A DNA stretch of 6,478 nt from Oscillatoria sp. Prado101 (GCA_025454445.1 JALOOK010000281.1:1-6478); one strand, 5' to 3'; numbered from the stretch's first letter, positions 1 to 5,978 are shown. The notes: generated by a model not told the origin, from the sequence alone. Made by a program: numbers and translations.

Positions 1-2145
1 GTCACCGGGGTTCGCGTCAGCAGTGCGGCTGCTTCTATTGCTATCAGCTATGAAATTAACCTGGTAAAGGACGCGGAAATGCACGCCCATCTGGTGCGGC
101 TGATTCAAAGTGCCGGTGTGGAAAATATTGTAGAGACCGGATTTATTCGGTATCCATCCCCCTGGGAAACAGAGAAACCAGGTTCGCTCGCGAAAACCGA
201 GAAACCGGGTTTCTTTAAGAAACCCGGTTTCTTGAAACCCTTCACCGGCGGTTTCTTGAGCGGCGAAGAGAGTGAGTGGTCGGGTTTGAAGCTTCCCGCC
301 CTGGCTACTGCGCTGGCGGTTATCGGTGGGCCATTGGGGCTGCCGGTGCCGGGAATTGCGATTGGCGCAACTGTGGCAGCAGCGGGTTTGCCGGTGGCCA
401 AACGAGCTTTTGAAAGCATCCGCAAGTCACGCCGGTTTAATATAGATTGCATGGATTTGATGGCGATTACTCTGACTTCTTTTCAGGGGAATTTGCTGAC
501 CCCGGCACTGGTGATGACTTTGCACGAAATTGGGGATATAATTCGCGATCGCACAGCGAGATCCTCTCGCCTGCAAGCGCTAGATTTGCTCGACTCTCTG
601 GCGCACTTCGCCTGGGTGGAGCGCGACGGGCAAAAGCAGCAAGTGCCGGTGGGAGAGGTGAGAGTTGGGGATACGGTTATTGTTTATCCGGGGGAACAGA
701 TTCCTGTGGATGGGGAAGTGCTGCGGGGGAAAGCGCTGATAGATCAGCAGAAACTTACCGGCGAGTCAGTGCCGGTGGTGCGAGAAGCGGGACAAACTGT
801 TTACGCTTCCACTCTCGTGCGCGAAGGAGAAATTTACATTAAAGCAGAGCGAGTGGGAGCCGCAACTCGTGCCGGTGCGAGTATTAAACTGGTAGAGGAG
901 GCTCCAGTTTACGACACCCGTATGGAGAATTACGCCGCAAACATAGCAGACAGAGCGATTGTGCCGGCTTTGTTGCTGGCGGGGGGCGTTTGGGCGGCTA
1001 CCGGCAGCCCAGCGAGAGCAGCTTCTATTCTGACGCTGGATTTTGTCACCGGCATGCGGGTTTCTATGCCCACAACTTACTTGGCGGCGCTCACTCACGC
1101 CACGCGACACGGCATTCTGATTCGCAGCGGGCGAGCCTTGGAACAGTTGGCGAAAGTTGATACAATTGTTTTTGACAAAACCGGCACTCTGACTGAGGGG
1201 GATATAGCGGTTGTTGCTGTGGAAACCGTAACCGGGAGGATGTCGGAGGCGCGGTTGCTGGAACTAGCCGCTGCAGCTGAGCAGCGCCTGACTCACCCAG
1301 TCGCTTTGGCGGTAATGCGCTGCGCCGAAAAGCGGGGCGTGCGCATTTTACCGCGCGGCGAGTGGAACTATGAAGTGGGGATGGGAGTGCGAGCGGTTAT
1401 TGACGGAGAGACGGTTTTAGTGGGAAGCGCTCGTTTCTTGGAGCGAGAGGGAATTAGCCTGGAATGTTTTTATGACCGGCACCTTTGTATTGGTCAGTGC
1501 GATTTTAACCCGAACTGTCCGATTTCGGCAAGTTCTTCCCTGATTTTTGTCGCCGGCAACGGCGAATTCCAAGGCGTGCTGCAGTACACAGATCCCCTGC
1601 GAAAAGAAAGCCGGTCGGTTATTGAAAAGCTGCAAACTCAGTATGGTATGGAAATTCACCTGCTGACTGGGGACAGCCAGAAAAAAGCTTTGGCTGTAGC
1701 GAATGATCTTGGGATTCCCCTGGAAGCGATTTACGCCGAAGCCTTTCCCGAACAAAAGGCAGAAATTGTGCGGAAGCTGCATGATGCGGGCAAAACAGTG
1801 GCGTTCACCGGCGACGGATTGAATGATTCGGTGGCGCTGGCGTATGCGGATGTTTCCATCTCTTTTGCGAATGGTTCCGAGGTGGCGCGAGAGACGGCGG
1901 ATGTGGTGCTGATGAATAATGATTTGAGCGGTTTGCTGGAGGCGATTGCCATTGCCAAGCAAACCGTGCGCGTGGTTAAGCAAAATACAGTTCTGGCGGT
2001 GGCTCCCAATTTGGCCGGTTTGGGGCTGGCTTCCACAGTGGGGCTGCACCCCCTGGTGGCGACAGCGGTGCACAATGGATCGGCGATTGCTGCGGGCTTA
2101 AACGGTTTGCGCCCCCTGGCGTCTCATCACTGGGAGAGGGCATAG
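1..2145 (+). CDS. P1B-like heavy-metal transport P-type ATPase, 5' end missing
   Basis: The frame is open to the left edge, so ATG 79 is probably internal; residues here are counted from it (688 aa). The first ~38 window residues resemble the end of an HMA-type domain. A KPG-rich linker follows (about 30-60), then a membrane pair (about 71-110) and another (about 125-150). The actuator domain has TGES at 227-230. D366 in DKTGT is the phosphorylated aspartate. The nucleotide domain has HP at 406-407 (a P1B hallmark) and GMG at 434-436; TGD is at 530-532 and GDGLND at 578-583. The C terminus ends in two membrane segments containing HNGSAI. All catalytic motifs are intact, so it should be an active inner- or thylakoid-membrane ATPase. 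The CPC metal motif is replaced by F322-V323-T324, so the transported ion cannot be named. C463, C470, C474 and C480 form an unusual cluster. The stop codon lies in a heptamer array. Confidence 0.93.
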   Translation, partial: VTGVRVSSAAASIAISYEINLVKDAEMHAHLVRLIQSAGVENIVETGFIRYPSPWETEKPGSLAKTEKPGFFKKPGFLKPFTGGFLSGEESEWSGLKLPALATALAVIGGPLGLPVPGIAIGATVAAAGLPVAKRAFESIRKSRRFNIDCMDLMAITLTSFQGNLLTPALVMTLHEIGDIIRDRTARSSRLQALDLLDSLAHFAWVERDGQKQQVPVGEVRVGDTVIVYPGEQIPVDGEVLRGKALIDQQKLTGESVPVVREAGQTVYASTLVREGEIYIKAERVGAATRAGASIKLVEEAPVYDTRMENYAANIADRAIVPALLLAGGVWAATGSPARAASILTLDFVTGMRVSMPTTYLAALTHATRHGILIRSGRALEQLAKVDTIVFDKTGTLTEGDIAVVAVETVTGRMSEARLLELAAAAEQRLTHPVALAVMRCAEKRGVRILPRGEWNYEVGMGVRAVIDGETVLVGSARFLEREGISLECFYDRHLCIGQCDFNPNCPISASSSLIFVAGNGEFQGVLQYTDPLRKESRSVIEKLQTQYGMEIHLLTGDSQKKALAVANDLGIPLEAIYAEAFPEQKAEIVRKLHDAGKTVAFTGDGLNDSVALAYADVSISFANGSEVARETADVVLMNNDLSGLLEAIAIAKQTVRVVKQNTVLAVAPNLAGLGLASTVGLHPLVATAVHNGSAIAAGLNGLRPLASHHWERA
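173..233. repeat. Palindromic AGAAACCSGGTTTCT repeats inside the ATPase linker
   Basis: Positions 200-214 (AGAAACCGGGTTTCT) and 218-232 (its inverted form AGAAACCCGGTTTCT) make a 33-bp near-perfect palindrome centred on 216. A diverged copy lies at about 173-185. Translated, they give successive EKPG/KKPGF units in the linker between the HMA-like domain and the first membrane segment. A related hairpin lies at 4662-4695, so this looks like a dispersed genomic repeat that landed in frame. Confidence 0.8.
545..552. repeat. HIP1 octamer
   Basis: Perfect GCGATCGC within the ATPase gene. HIP1 is strongly over-represented in many cyanobacterial genomes, so this supports the taxonomic guess. A second copy is at 6048-6055. 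Confidence 0.85.
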
Positions 2146-2201
2146 GGCATTGGGGCAGTGGGCGATGGGCAGGGGGCAGTGGGCAGTGGGCAGTGGGCGA
2201 T
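2138..2201. repeat. STRR heptamer array, unit GGGCAGT and variants
   Basis: Seven heptamers run in perfect phase from 2153 to 2201: GGGCAGT, GGGCGAT, GGGCAGG, three GGGCAGT and GGGCGAT. GGGCATA (2138-2144) and GGGCATT (2145-2151) precede them, separated by one extra G. The ATPase stop codon TAG (2143-2145) spans the first two units, so the array reaches into the coding sequence. This is the short tandemly repeated repetitive sequence type known from filamentous cyanobacteria. Confidence 0.88.
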
Positions 2202-2242
2202 CGGGCATTTTGGAGGCATGGATTTGGGATTGATTGTTGTGC

Positions 2243-2277
2243 CCCATGTCCCATGTCCTATGTCCCATACCCCATGA
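2243..2277. repeat. STRR heptamer array, unit CCCATGT and variants
   Basis: Five consecutive heptamers: CCCATGT, CCCATGT, CCTATGT, CCCATAC, CCCATGA. The unit differs from the GGGCAGT array 40 bp to the left and has opposite G/C skew. The rest of the 2146-2431 intergenic stretch shows no recognisable gene, and I found no convincing promoter in it. Confidence 0.85.
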
Positions 2278-2420
2278 CCTACGGCCCAAAGGGCTGGAAA
2301 TTTTCCTGTCACAAAATATCCATCTTTCTGACGAATGGCTGACACACGAGTTTCCTAAGCTATCAATCACAAGGCGAAACCGAAACCGGAATTGAGCCTT
2401 GGTTCAGCAGTAAACCTCCC

Positions 2421-2426
2421 AGGAGG
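2421..2426 (+). promoter_or_regulatory. Ribosome binding site of the aminoacyl-lipid synthase
   Basis: Perfect AGGAGG five bases before ATG 2432, which fixes that start. CCTCCC directly precedes it (2415-2420), so the Shine-Dalgarno could pair with its own upstream neighbour in a tight hairpin. Whether this lowers initiation is speculative. Confidence 0.8.
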
Positions 2427-2431
2427 CGTTT

Positions 2432-3577
2432 ATGACAGCCATTTCCGGCACGATAACTCGCCGCAACCGCTCTTTAATTCGTTGGAAAAGTCGTTGGAGT
2501 GAAACCGCACCGGCCAGTTGGGCAGTTGAACTCGCCCCTGCGCCGAAGCCCGACTCACACTCTTTTCTGTACATTGAGAAAATTGTCAGCAGCTATGGCT
2601 ATAACTCCACGAGCTATTTAGCGCTGGAATCCGACAAGAAACACTTTTTTAACAGCTCAGTGGCGGGGGTGACAGCCTGTGCGGAATTTAACAAAGTGGT
2701 GATTACTGCCGGTGAGCCGATCTGCCCGCGAAACGAAATGGGAAGGGCGATTGATGAATTTTTGGCATTTACCGCGAGCGCCGGAATCCAGCCCATATTT
2801 TTTGAAGTCACTGAGCCGGTGGTGCCGGTGTTGCAGTCGCGGGGATTTCGGTTTATAAAACTGGGGGAAGAACCCTTTTTTGAGCTAGACCGATTCACGC
2901 TCAAGGGTAACAAAATGGCTAATGTCCGATCGTCGGGAAATACGGCACGCAACCGGGACGTAACGGTACGGGAGTATCACCCCGCCAGTGCGGAAGCGGC
3001 GCTAATTAATCCGCAGTTGGAGGCGATTTCGCAAGAGTGGTTGCACACGCGAGGCATCGGCGAACTGTCTTTCACTCTGGGAACCCTGTCCCTGGACAAA
3101 CCTGGGAACCGGCGCTATTTTATCGCCGAACAGAATAACCGAGTTGTGGCTTTTGTAACTTACACGCCGGTGTGCGCCCGTCAGGGGGTATATTTGGATT
3201 TGATGCGCCGCTCAGAAAGTGCGCCCACCGGCACAATGGATTTGCTACTGAGCGAGTCTTTCTTGCTGCTGAAGTCATCGGGAGTCAAACTGGCTACGAT
3301 GGGAATGTCGCCGCTGTCCAATGTTAAGGAGTCCAAGGTGGATCAGTCAGACAAACTGGCTTGGATATTGCACGAGTTTTCCGTGCGCGGCGACTCGGTT
3401 TACCACTTCAAACACCTGCACGACTTCAAGCGCAAATTTCAGCCTCACTTTTGGGAGTCGAAGTATTTGGCTTACCGGCATTTGGGAGTTCGCGAACTGG
3501 ATGCTATCTTGCAAGCTTTACTGCGCCAGAGTCTCGGCGGCTTGATTTGGTGGGCGCTGAACCAACCGATTTTTTGA
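2432..3577 (+). CDS. Stand-alone MprF-C-like aminoacyl-lipid synthase (DUF2156 / LPG_synthase_C)
   Basis: This 381-residue protein resembles the C-terminal catalytic region of MprF (phosphatidylglycerol lysyl/alanyltransferase), which moves an amino acid from aminoacyl-tRNA onto a membrane lipid. It is built of two GNAT-like halves. Recognisable elements are a YGYNSTSYLAL start of the first half (about residue 55), a GEPICP segment, KGNKMANVRSSGNTARN (158-174), GELSFTLG (210-217), RYFIAE (228-233), DLMRR (256-260), MGMSPLSN (290-297) and a basic aromatic stretch near the C terminus. The multi-pass N-terminal flippase domain of MprF is absent, and no strong membrane segment is seen, so it probably works at the cytosolic membrane face. 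Its donor amino acid and acceptor lipid cannot be read from the sequence. An exported esterase follows after 40 bases, probably in the same operon. A strong Shine-Dalgarno supports the start. Confidence 0.88.
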   Translation: MTAISGTITRRNRSLIRWKSRWSETAPASWAVELAPAPKPDSHSFLYIEKIVSSYGYNSTSYLALESDKKHFFNSSVAGVTACAEFNKVVITAGEPICPRNEMGRAIDEFLAFTASAGIQPIFFEVTEPVVPVLQSRGFRFIKLGEEPFFELDRFTLKGNKMANVRSSGNTARNRDVTVREYHPASAEAALINPQLEAISQEWLHTRGIGELSFTLGTLSLDKPGNRRYFIAEQNNRVVAFVTYTPVCARQGVYLDLMRRSESAPTGTMDLLLSESFLLLKSSGVKLATMGMSPLSNVKESKVDQSDKLAWILHEFSVRGDSVYHFKHLHDFKRKFQPHFWESKYLAYRHLGVRELDAILQALLRQSLGGLIWWALNQPIF

Positions 3578-3617
3578 AAGTCTAAAAGCTTGAAGGTTGA
3601 AAGTAGAAGGTAAAACG
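3574..3617 (+). repeat. TTGAAAG-type heptamers between synthase and esterase, carrying the esterase RBS
   Basis: TTGAAAG (3574-3580) contains the synthase stop codon TGA. After a 9-base break, TTGAAGG (3590-3596), TTGAAAG (3597-3603), TAGAAGG (3604-3610) and TAAAACG (3611-3617) run in phase up to ATG 3618. The third unit supplies AGAAGG (3605-3610), a plausible Shine-Dalgarno seven bases before the ATG. The array is short and imperfect, so the repeat reading is less sure than for the other arrays. Confidence 0.55.
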
Positions 3618-4601
3618 ATGAAGTCCAAACGACTGTGGGTAATAGGGGCGGCTTTTAGCCTGCTGCTTGCGGGTTCGGGTTACTGGTATGTGGCCATTGC
3701 CGGTGCGCCCCAGCTGGATGGTCCGCAAGCTCAGGGAAACACTACTCTGAGCTACCAAATGGTCAGTTACAACAGTCAAGCAATGGGTGGCGTCCGCACC
3801 TATGGTGTTTCCTTACCTCCCGATTACGCCGCACACCCCGAGCAGCGCTACCCCGTAATTTTTCTGCTCCACGGCGGACATGGCTCCCCGACTGACTGGT
3901 TTAAAAAAGCAGCGGCGCTCTCAATAATTCAGCAACTGTACGCCGCCGGCAAATTGCCGCCCAGCATCATTATCACCCCGGATGGCAATGACCAGCGCGG
4001 CTCCAGTGCCTTTTTTGACCCGCAGTATATAGATGGGAAAAATGGCAAAGTGGCGACTGCAATTGGGGAAGAATTGGTGAAAGTGGTGCGCAGTCGGTAT
4101 CGCACCCTGCCGGCACCGGATTTCTGGGCAATTGGCGGACTGTCTTCTGGCGGCTGGGGGGCGATGAATATTGGATTGCATCACCCAAATAATTTCTCTG
4201 TTCTATTCAGTCACAGTGGCTATTTTAGGGATGCTAGCGGTGCTAATAACAGTCCGGTTATCTATATTTATAAACTTCCTGAACAGACGCTAATCCGCCT
4301 GCGTATTTATATTGATGCCGGCAAGGAAGAAGAAAGATTCCTAAAAGAAAGCCAGCAATTTCACAAAGTTTTAGAGCAGCTGAACGTCAGCCATGTTTTT
4401 AATGAGTTTGCCGGCGGTCACGGCTTAATGGGTTCTGACTCTGGATGGAATTACTGGCACCGGCACCTGGCGGACTCCCTCTCTTATGTCGGCGAGCAAT
4501 TCCAGCAGGATCAACAGGCAAAAGCGCCAGCTGCGCCGGCACGCCAGAGCGCCGCACGGGCAACGGGCATTGGGAGTGGGGCATTGGGCATTGGGAACTG
4601 A
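3618..4601 (+). CDS. Exported alpha/beta-hydrolase esterase (PF00756-type putative esterase)
   Basis: A 327-residue serine hydrolase. The N terminus MKSKRLW followed by a hydrophobic run to about residue 30 is a signal peptide or membrane anchor, placing the enzyme outside the cytoplasm. HGGHG (85-89) is the oxyanion-hole region after a YPVIFLLH strand. GLSSG (174-178) is the nucleophile elbow with S176 as the likely catalytic serine. D233 in DAGKEE and H268 in GGHG complete the triad by position, as in the esterase D / Fes-like group. ATG 3618 was preferred to the in-frame TTG at 3597 because AGAAGG lies seven bases upstream and the signal peptide then starts properly. The last 11 residues are encoded by heptamer repeats. 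Placement 40 bases after the aminoacyl-lipid synthase suggests an aminoacyl-lipid hydrolase, but this is inferred; a general carboxylesterase is the alternative. Confidence 0.88.
   Translation: MKSKRLWVIGAAFSLLLAGSGYWYVAIAGAPQLDGPQAQGNTTLSYQMVSYNSQAMGGVRTYGVSLPPDYAAHPEQRYPVIFLLHGGHGSPTDWFKKAAALSIIQQLYAAGKLPPSIIITPDGNDQRGSSAFFDPQYIDGKNGKVATAIGEELVKVVRSRYRTLPAPDFWAIGGLSSGGWGAMNIGLHHPNNFSVLFSHSGYFRDASGANNSPVIYIYKLPEQTLIRLRIYIDAGKEEERFLKESQQFHKVLEQLNVSHVFNEFAGGHGLMGSDSGWNYWHRHLADSLSYVGEQFQQDQQAKAPAAPARQSAARATGIGSGALGIGN
4565..4599. repeat. STRR heptamer array encoding the esterase C-terminal tail
   Basis: Five heptamers in phase: GGGCATT, GGGAGTG, GGGCATT, GGGCATT, GGGAACT. They belong to the same unit family as the array at 2138-2201. 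They are translated as a glycine-rich tail (GIGSGALGIGN), and the stop codon TGA (4599-4601) begins on the last repeat base. Confidence 0.85.
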
Positions 4602-4661
4602 ATTGCGGCAGTTCAACCACATGATATAAGAGGTCATTTATAAACAAAAGGTGGAGTCAAA

Positions 4662-4695
4662 AGAAACCGGGTAACTTCGGCGAAACCCGGTTTCT
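4662..4695. repeat. Dispersed palindromic repeat, hairpin form
   Basis: AGAAACCGGGT (4662-4672) pairs perfectly with ACCCGGTTTCT (4685-4695), an 11-bp stem with a 12-base loop. It is the same sequence family as the palindrome inside the ATPase linker. It lies 60 bases after the esterase stop and could help to terminate or stabilise that transcript, but no T-run follows, so I do not call it an intrinsic terminator. The remainder of 4602-4782 shows no gene. Confidence 0.8.
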
Positions 4696-4782
4696 GGCTA
4701 TGTTTATTGCCCCCGCTCTAACAAACTCTTTCTTCTTGTCCCTCTGCGCCCTGGGCAAGCGTGCGGTTAATAAAATCCGGTA

Positions 4783-4810
4783 TTGACAAATTTGTCGGAG
4801 CTGCTATAAT
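4783..4810 (+). promoter_or_regulatory. Near-ideal sigma-70 promoter with extended -10
   Basis: TTGACA (4783-4788) and TATAAT (4805-4810) are both perfect consensus, with a 16-base spacer and a TGC extension just before the -10. Transcription would start near 4817, giving a leader of about 50 bases to GTG 4867. It is the strongest promoter in the window and points at a gene that is now broken. Confidence 0.85.
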
Positions 4811-4815
4811 ATAGC
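4785..4815. promoter_or_regulatory. Two dyads overlapping the -35 and -10 elements, possible operators
   Basis: GACAAATTTGTC (4785-4796) is a perfect 12-bp palindrome starting inside the -35 box. GCTATAATATAGC (4803-4815) is a perfect dyad around a central A and contains the -10 box. Repressor binding at either would block RNA polymerase. No regulator is encoded nearby and I do not recognise the sites; AT-rich chance palindromes are possible, especially for the second. Confidence 0.45.
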
Positions 4816-4854
4816 CGCCAAGGCTGCAGTTCCCATTCAAATCGGAACACGGGC

Positions 4855-4861
4855 AAAGGAG
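4855..4861 (+). promoter_or_regulatory. Ribosome binding site before GTG 4867
   Basis: AAAGGAG lies five bases before GTG 4867, which opens a frame with a signal-peptide-like N terminus. This supports GTG 4867 as the original start of the now broken gene. Confidence 0.7.
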
Positions 4862-4866
4862 AAAAA

Positions 4867-5352
4867 GTGGCGATCTGTCAAATGGATCTGCGCCACTGGC
4901 TGGTGGTGCCGGTCGTCTTAACGGTTTTGGGGAGTGCTTTTCCAGTCGGATATGAGCCGGCAGAGATTTCTGTCGGAAAGTTAGAATCAATTGCGAGTCC
5001 AGCATCAGGGGAAATGCGCCAGCTTTGGCTGGTGTCTCAATTTCCCAATCCGATTCCGCCGAGCCAGAGTTCCCGGCACCGGCGATACCGCCCCCCCAGT
5101 CAGAACCGCTCTTGCCGGTGCAGCCAGCACCAGCTGCGCCGGAAATCCGCCCGGATATTCCTGGAACTGTTACCGTCGATCAGTTTGAGTTCGAGGGCAA
5201 TACGGCATTCAGCGCTCCCAGTGTGGGCAGTTTCAGGCGCGGGGTTCGCAGAGCGCGAGGGCAATTTATTGGGGTTGGGAGATAGCCTGAGTTTAGAATA
5301 CACGAATACCGATGGCAGTAACGCTTACCACGCCCTAACCCCTAACCCCTAA
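4867..5352 (+). pseudogene. Decayed TpsB-type outer-membrane transporter (ShlB/FhaC/HecB family)
   Basis: TpsB proteins are outer-membrane beta-barrels with periplasmic POTRA domains that export a TpsA partner. The remnant is spread over two frames. The GTG frame gives a signal-like N terminus (LRHWLVVPVVLTVLGSAF). Before about 5020 the homology moves to the third frame: ALAGVSISQ, a proline-rich linker, and PDIPGTVTVDQFEFEGNTAF (5151-5210), which looks like the first POTRA strand. PSVGSFRRGV, typical of the start of the barrel, follows at once, so most of both POTRA regions is missing. The frame then returns to the first for GNLLGLGDSLSLEYTNTDGS (5260-5319), an early barrel segment. The rest of the barrel, normally several hundred residues, is absent and the sequence runs into CCCTAAC repeats. 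Family assignment is from recalled motif patterns; non-functionality is near certain. Confidence 0.75.
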
Positions 5353-5353
5353 C
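5333..5353. repeat. STRR array, three perfect CCCTAAC heptamers
   Basis: CCCTAAC occurs three times without mismatch. The array lies at the break point of the TpsB remnant, holds its frame's stop, and also overlaps the stop codon (5349-5351) of the convergent minus-strand gene. Confidence 0.88.
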
Positions 5354-5846
5354 CCTTTTCCTCGCGCCGGCGCACCGGCGGGCGAATTGACTCTCGCCCC
5401 ACCATCATTATACCGGCAACCCCCAAACAGACAAAGCAAATATATTGATACCAATATTCCCTCACCCGCTCCATCCAGCTCAGTTCTGGGTGCAGGCTGC
5501 CAATATATACTAGGAGCATTACCATCCCCAGCCCCCCAAAGCCGATAAAAGTCAGACCGGCTTGAATGCGAGCCGGTTGCAGTTCCTCATCGCTTATCCC
5601 CCTCCGGTCAATTTTAGCCAGTTCCGAAACAAAAGCCAGCGCCCGCTCCCGCAGCGCCGGCGTCGAGTCTGCGCCAAAGTCTGCGCCAAAATCCGCGCCC
5701 GAATCAGCTGCAGAGCCGGTGATATTGAGCAAGGGGATCGCCGGCTCCGCATCCTGTAGCAGATCCAAAGATTCGCGAGCCGGTGGTTCTGCAAATTCCA
5801 GGCGTTCTGGAGTTGCCTCCGACTTGGGTTGAGGTTCAAAATTCAT
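5349..5846 (-). CDS. Hypothetical two-span membrane protein
   Basis: A 165-residue protein I do not recognise. Residues 1-64 are acidic and proline-rich, probably disordered, and contain the tandem repeat GADFGADFGADS (49-61) encoded by 12-bp units. Residues 65-90 are charged and likely helical (LRERALAFVSELAKIDRRG). Two hydrophobic segments follow, about 95-117 (AGLTFIGFGGLGMVMLLVYI) and 132-150 (WYQYICFVCLGVAGIMMVG), joined by a short loop containing HPELSWMERVREY. The C terminus is basic (RPPVRRREEKG). By the positive-inside rule the basic tail should be cytosolic, which would put the N-terminal domain in the cytosol too. No clear Shine-Dalgarno precedes ATG 5846, which is not unusual in cyanobacteria. 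The well-formed membrane hairpin and clean start argue that it is real, but no function can be assigned. Confidence 0.72.
   Translation of the reverse strand: MNFEPQPKSEATPERLEFAEPPARESLDLLQDAEPAIPLLNITGSAADSGADFGADFGADSTPALRERALAFVSELAKIDRRGISDEELQPARIQAGLTFIGFGGLGMVMLLVYIGSLHPELSWMERVREYWYQYICFVCLGVAGIMMVGRESIRPPVRRREEKG
5667..5702. repeat. 12-bp tandem coding repeat
   Basis: GTCTGCGCCAAA is repeated exactly at 5667-5678 and 5679-5690, with a diverged third unit at 5691-5702. On the minus strand it encodes the repeated FGAD unit in the N-terminal region of the two-span membrane protein. Unit length is a multiple of three, so copy number can change without breaking the frame. Confidence 0.75.
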
Positions 5847-5951
5847 ATATAATTGGAAATTTGTAATTGATACTTTCTAAGGCAGCCCGACGCGGGGCTT
5901 GTGGCGGGGCGAGAGCGTTGCACTTTGGCAGCGATGAACCCCACCCCCCAA

Positions 5952-5978
5952 CCCCCTCCCCGCTTTTCGGGGAGGGGG
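5952..5978. repeat. Strong G/C hairpin repeat
   Basis: CCCCCTCCCCG (5952-5962) pairs perfectly with CGGGGAGGGGG (5968-5978) around the loop CTTTT. With its flanks (CCCACCCCCCAA on the left, ACGTAGAGAGGG on the right) it has the look of a high-copy interspersed repeat familiar from oscillatorian genomes. No T-run follows on either strand, so it is not a standard terminator. Confidence 0.75.

Noticed and set aside
1417..2073. 218-codon antisense open frame in the ATPase gene
   Set aside because: It is a shadow of the coding bias of the ATPase; the plus-strand frame carries all the conserved motifs.
1976..2370. Minus-strand open frames across the ATPase end and the intergenic gap
   Set aside because: Their proteins are simple PLPTAHCPLP-like translations of the heptamer array, with no domain signal.
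3597..3617. Esterase start at TTG 3597
   Set aside because: ATG 3618 is in frame, has AGAAGG at the right distance and begins a standard signal peptide; the seven extra codons lie in heptamer repeats.
4718..5005. Minus-strand open frame across the promoter region
   Set aside because: It crosses a consensus plus-strand promoter and shows no recognisable protein features.
5333..5353. Telomere-like or CRISPR-like repeat
   Set aside because: CCCTAAC is a seven-base unit in direct tandem without spacers, which fits cyanobacterial STRRs rather than telomeres or CRISPR arrays.
5952..5978. Intrinsic terminator
   Set aside because: The stem is very stable, but no T-run follows on either strand and the hairpin looks like a dispersed repeat.
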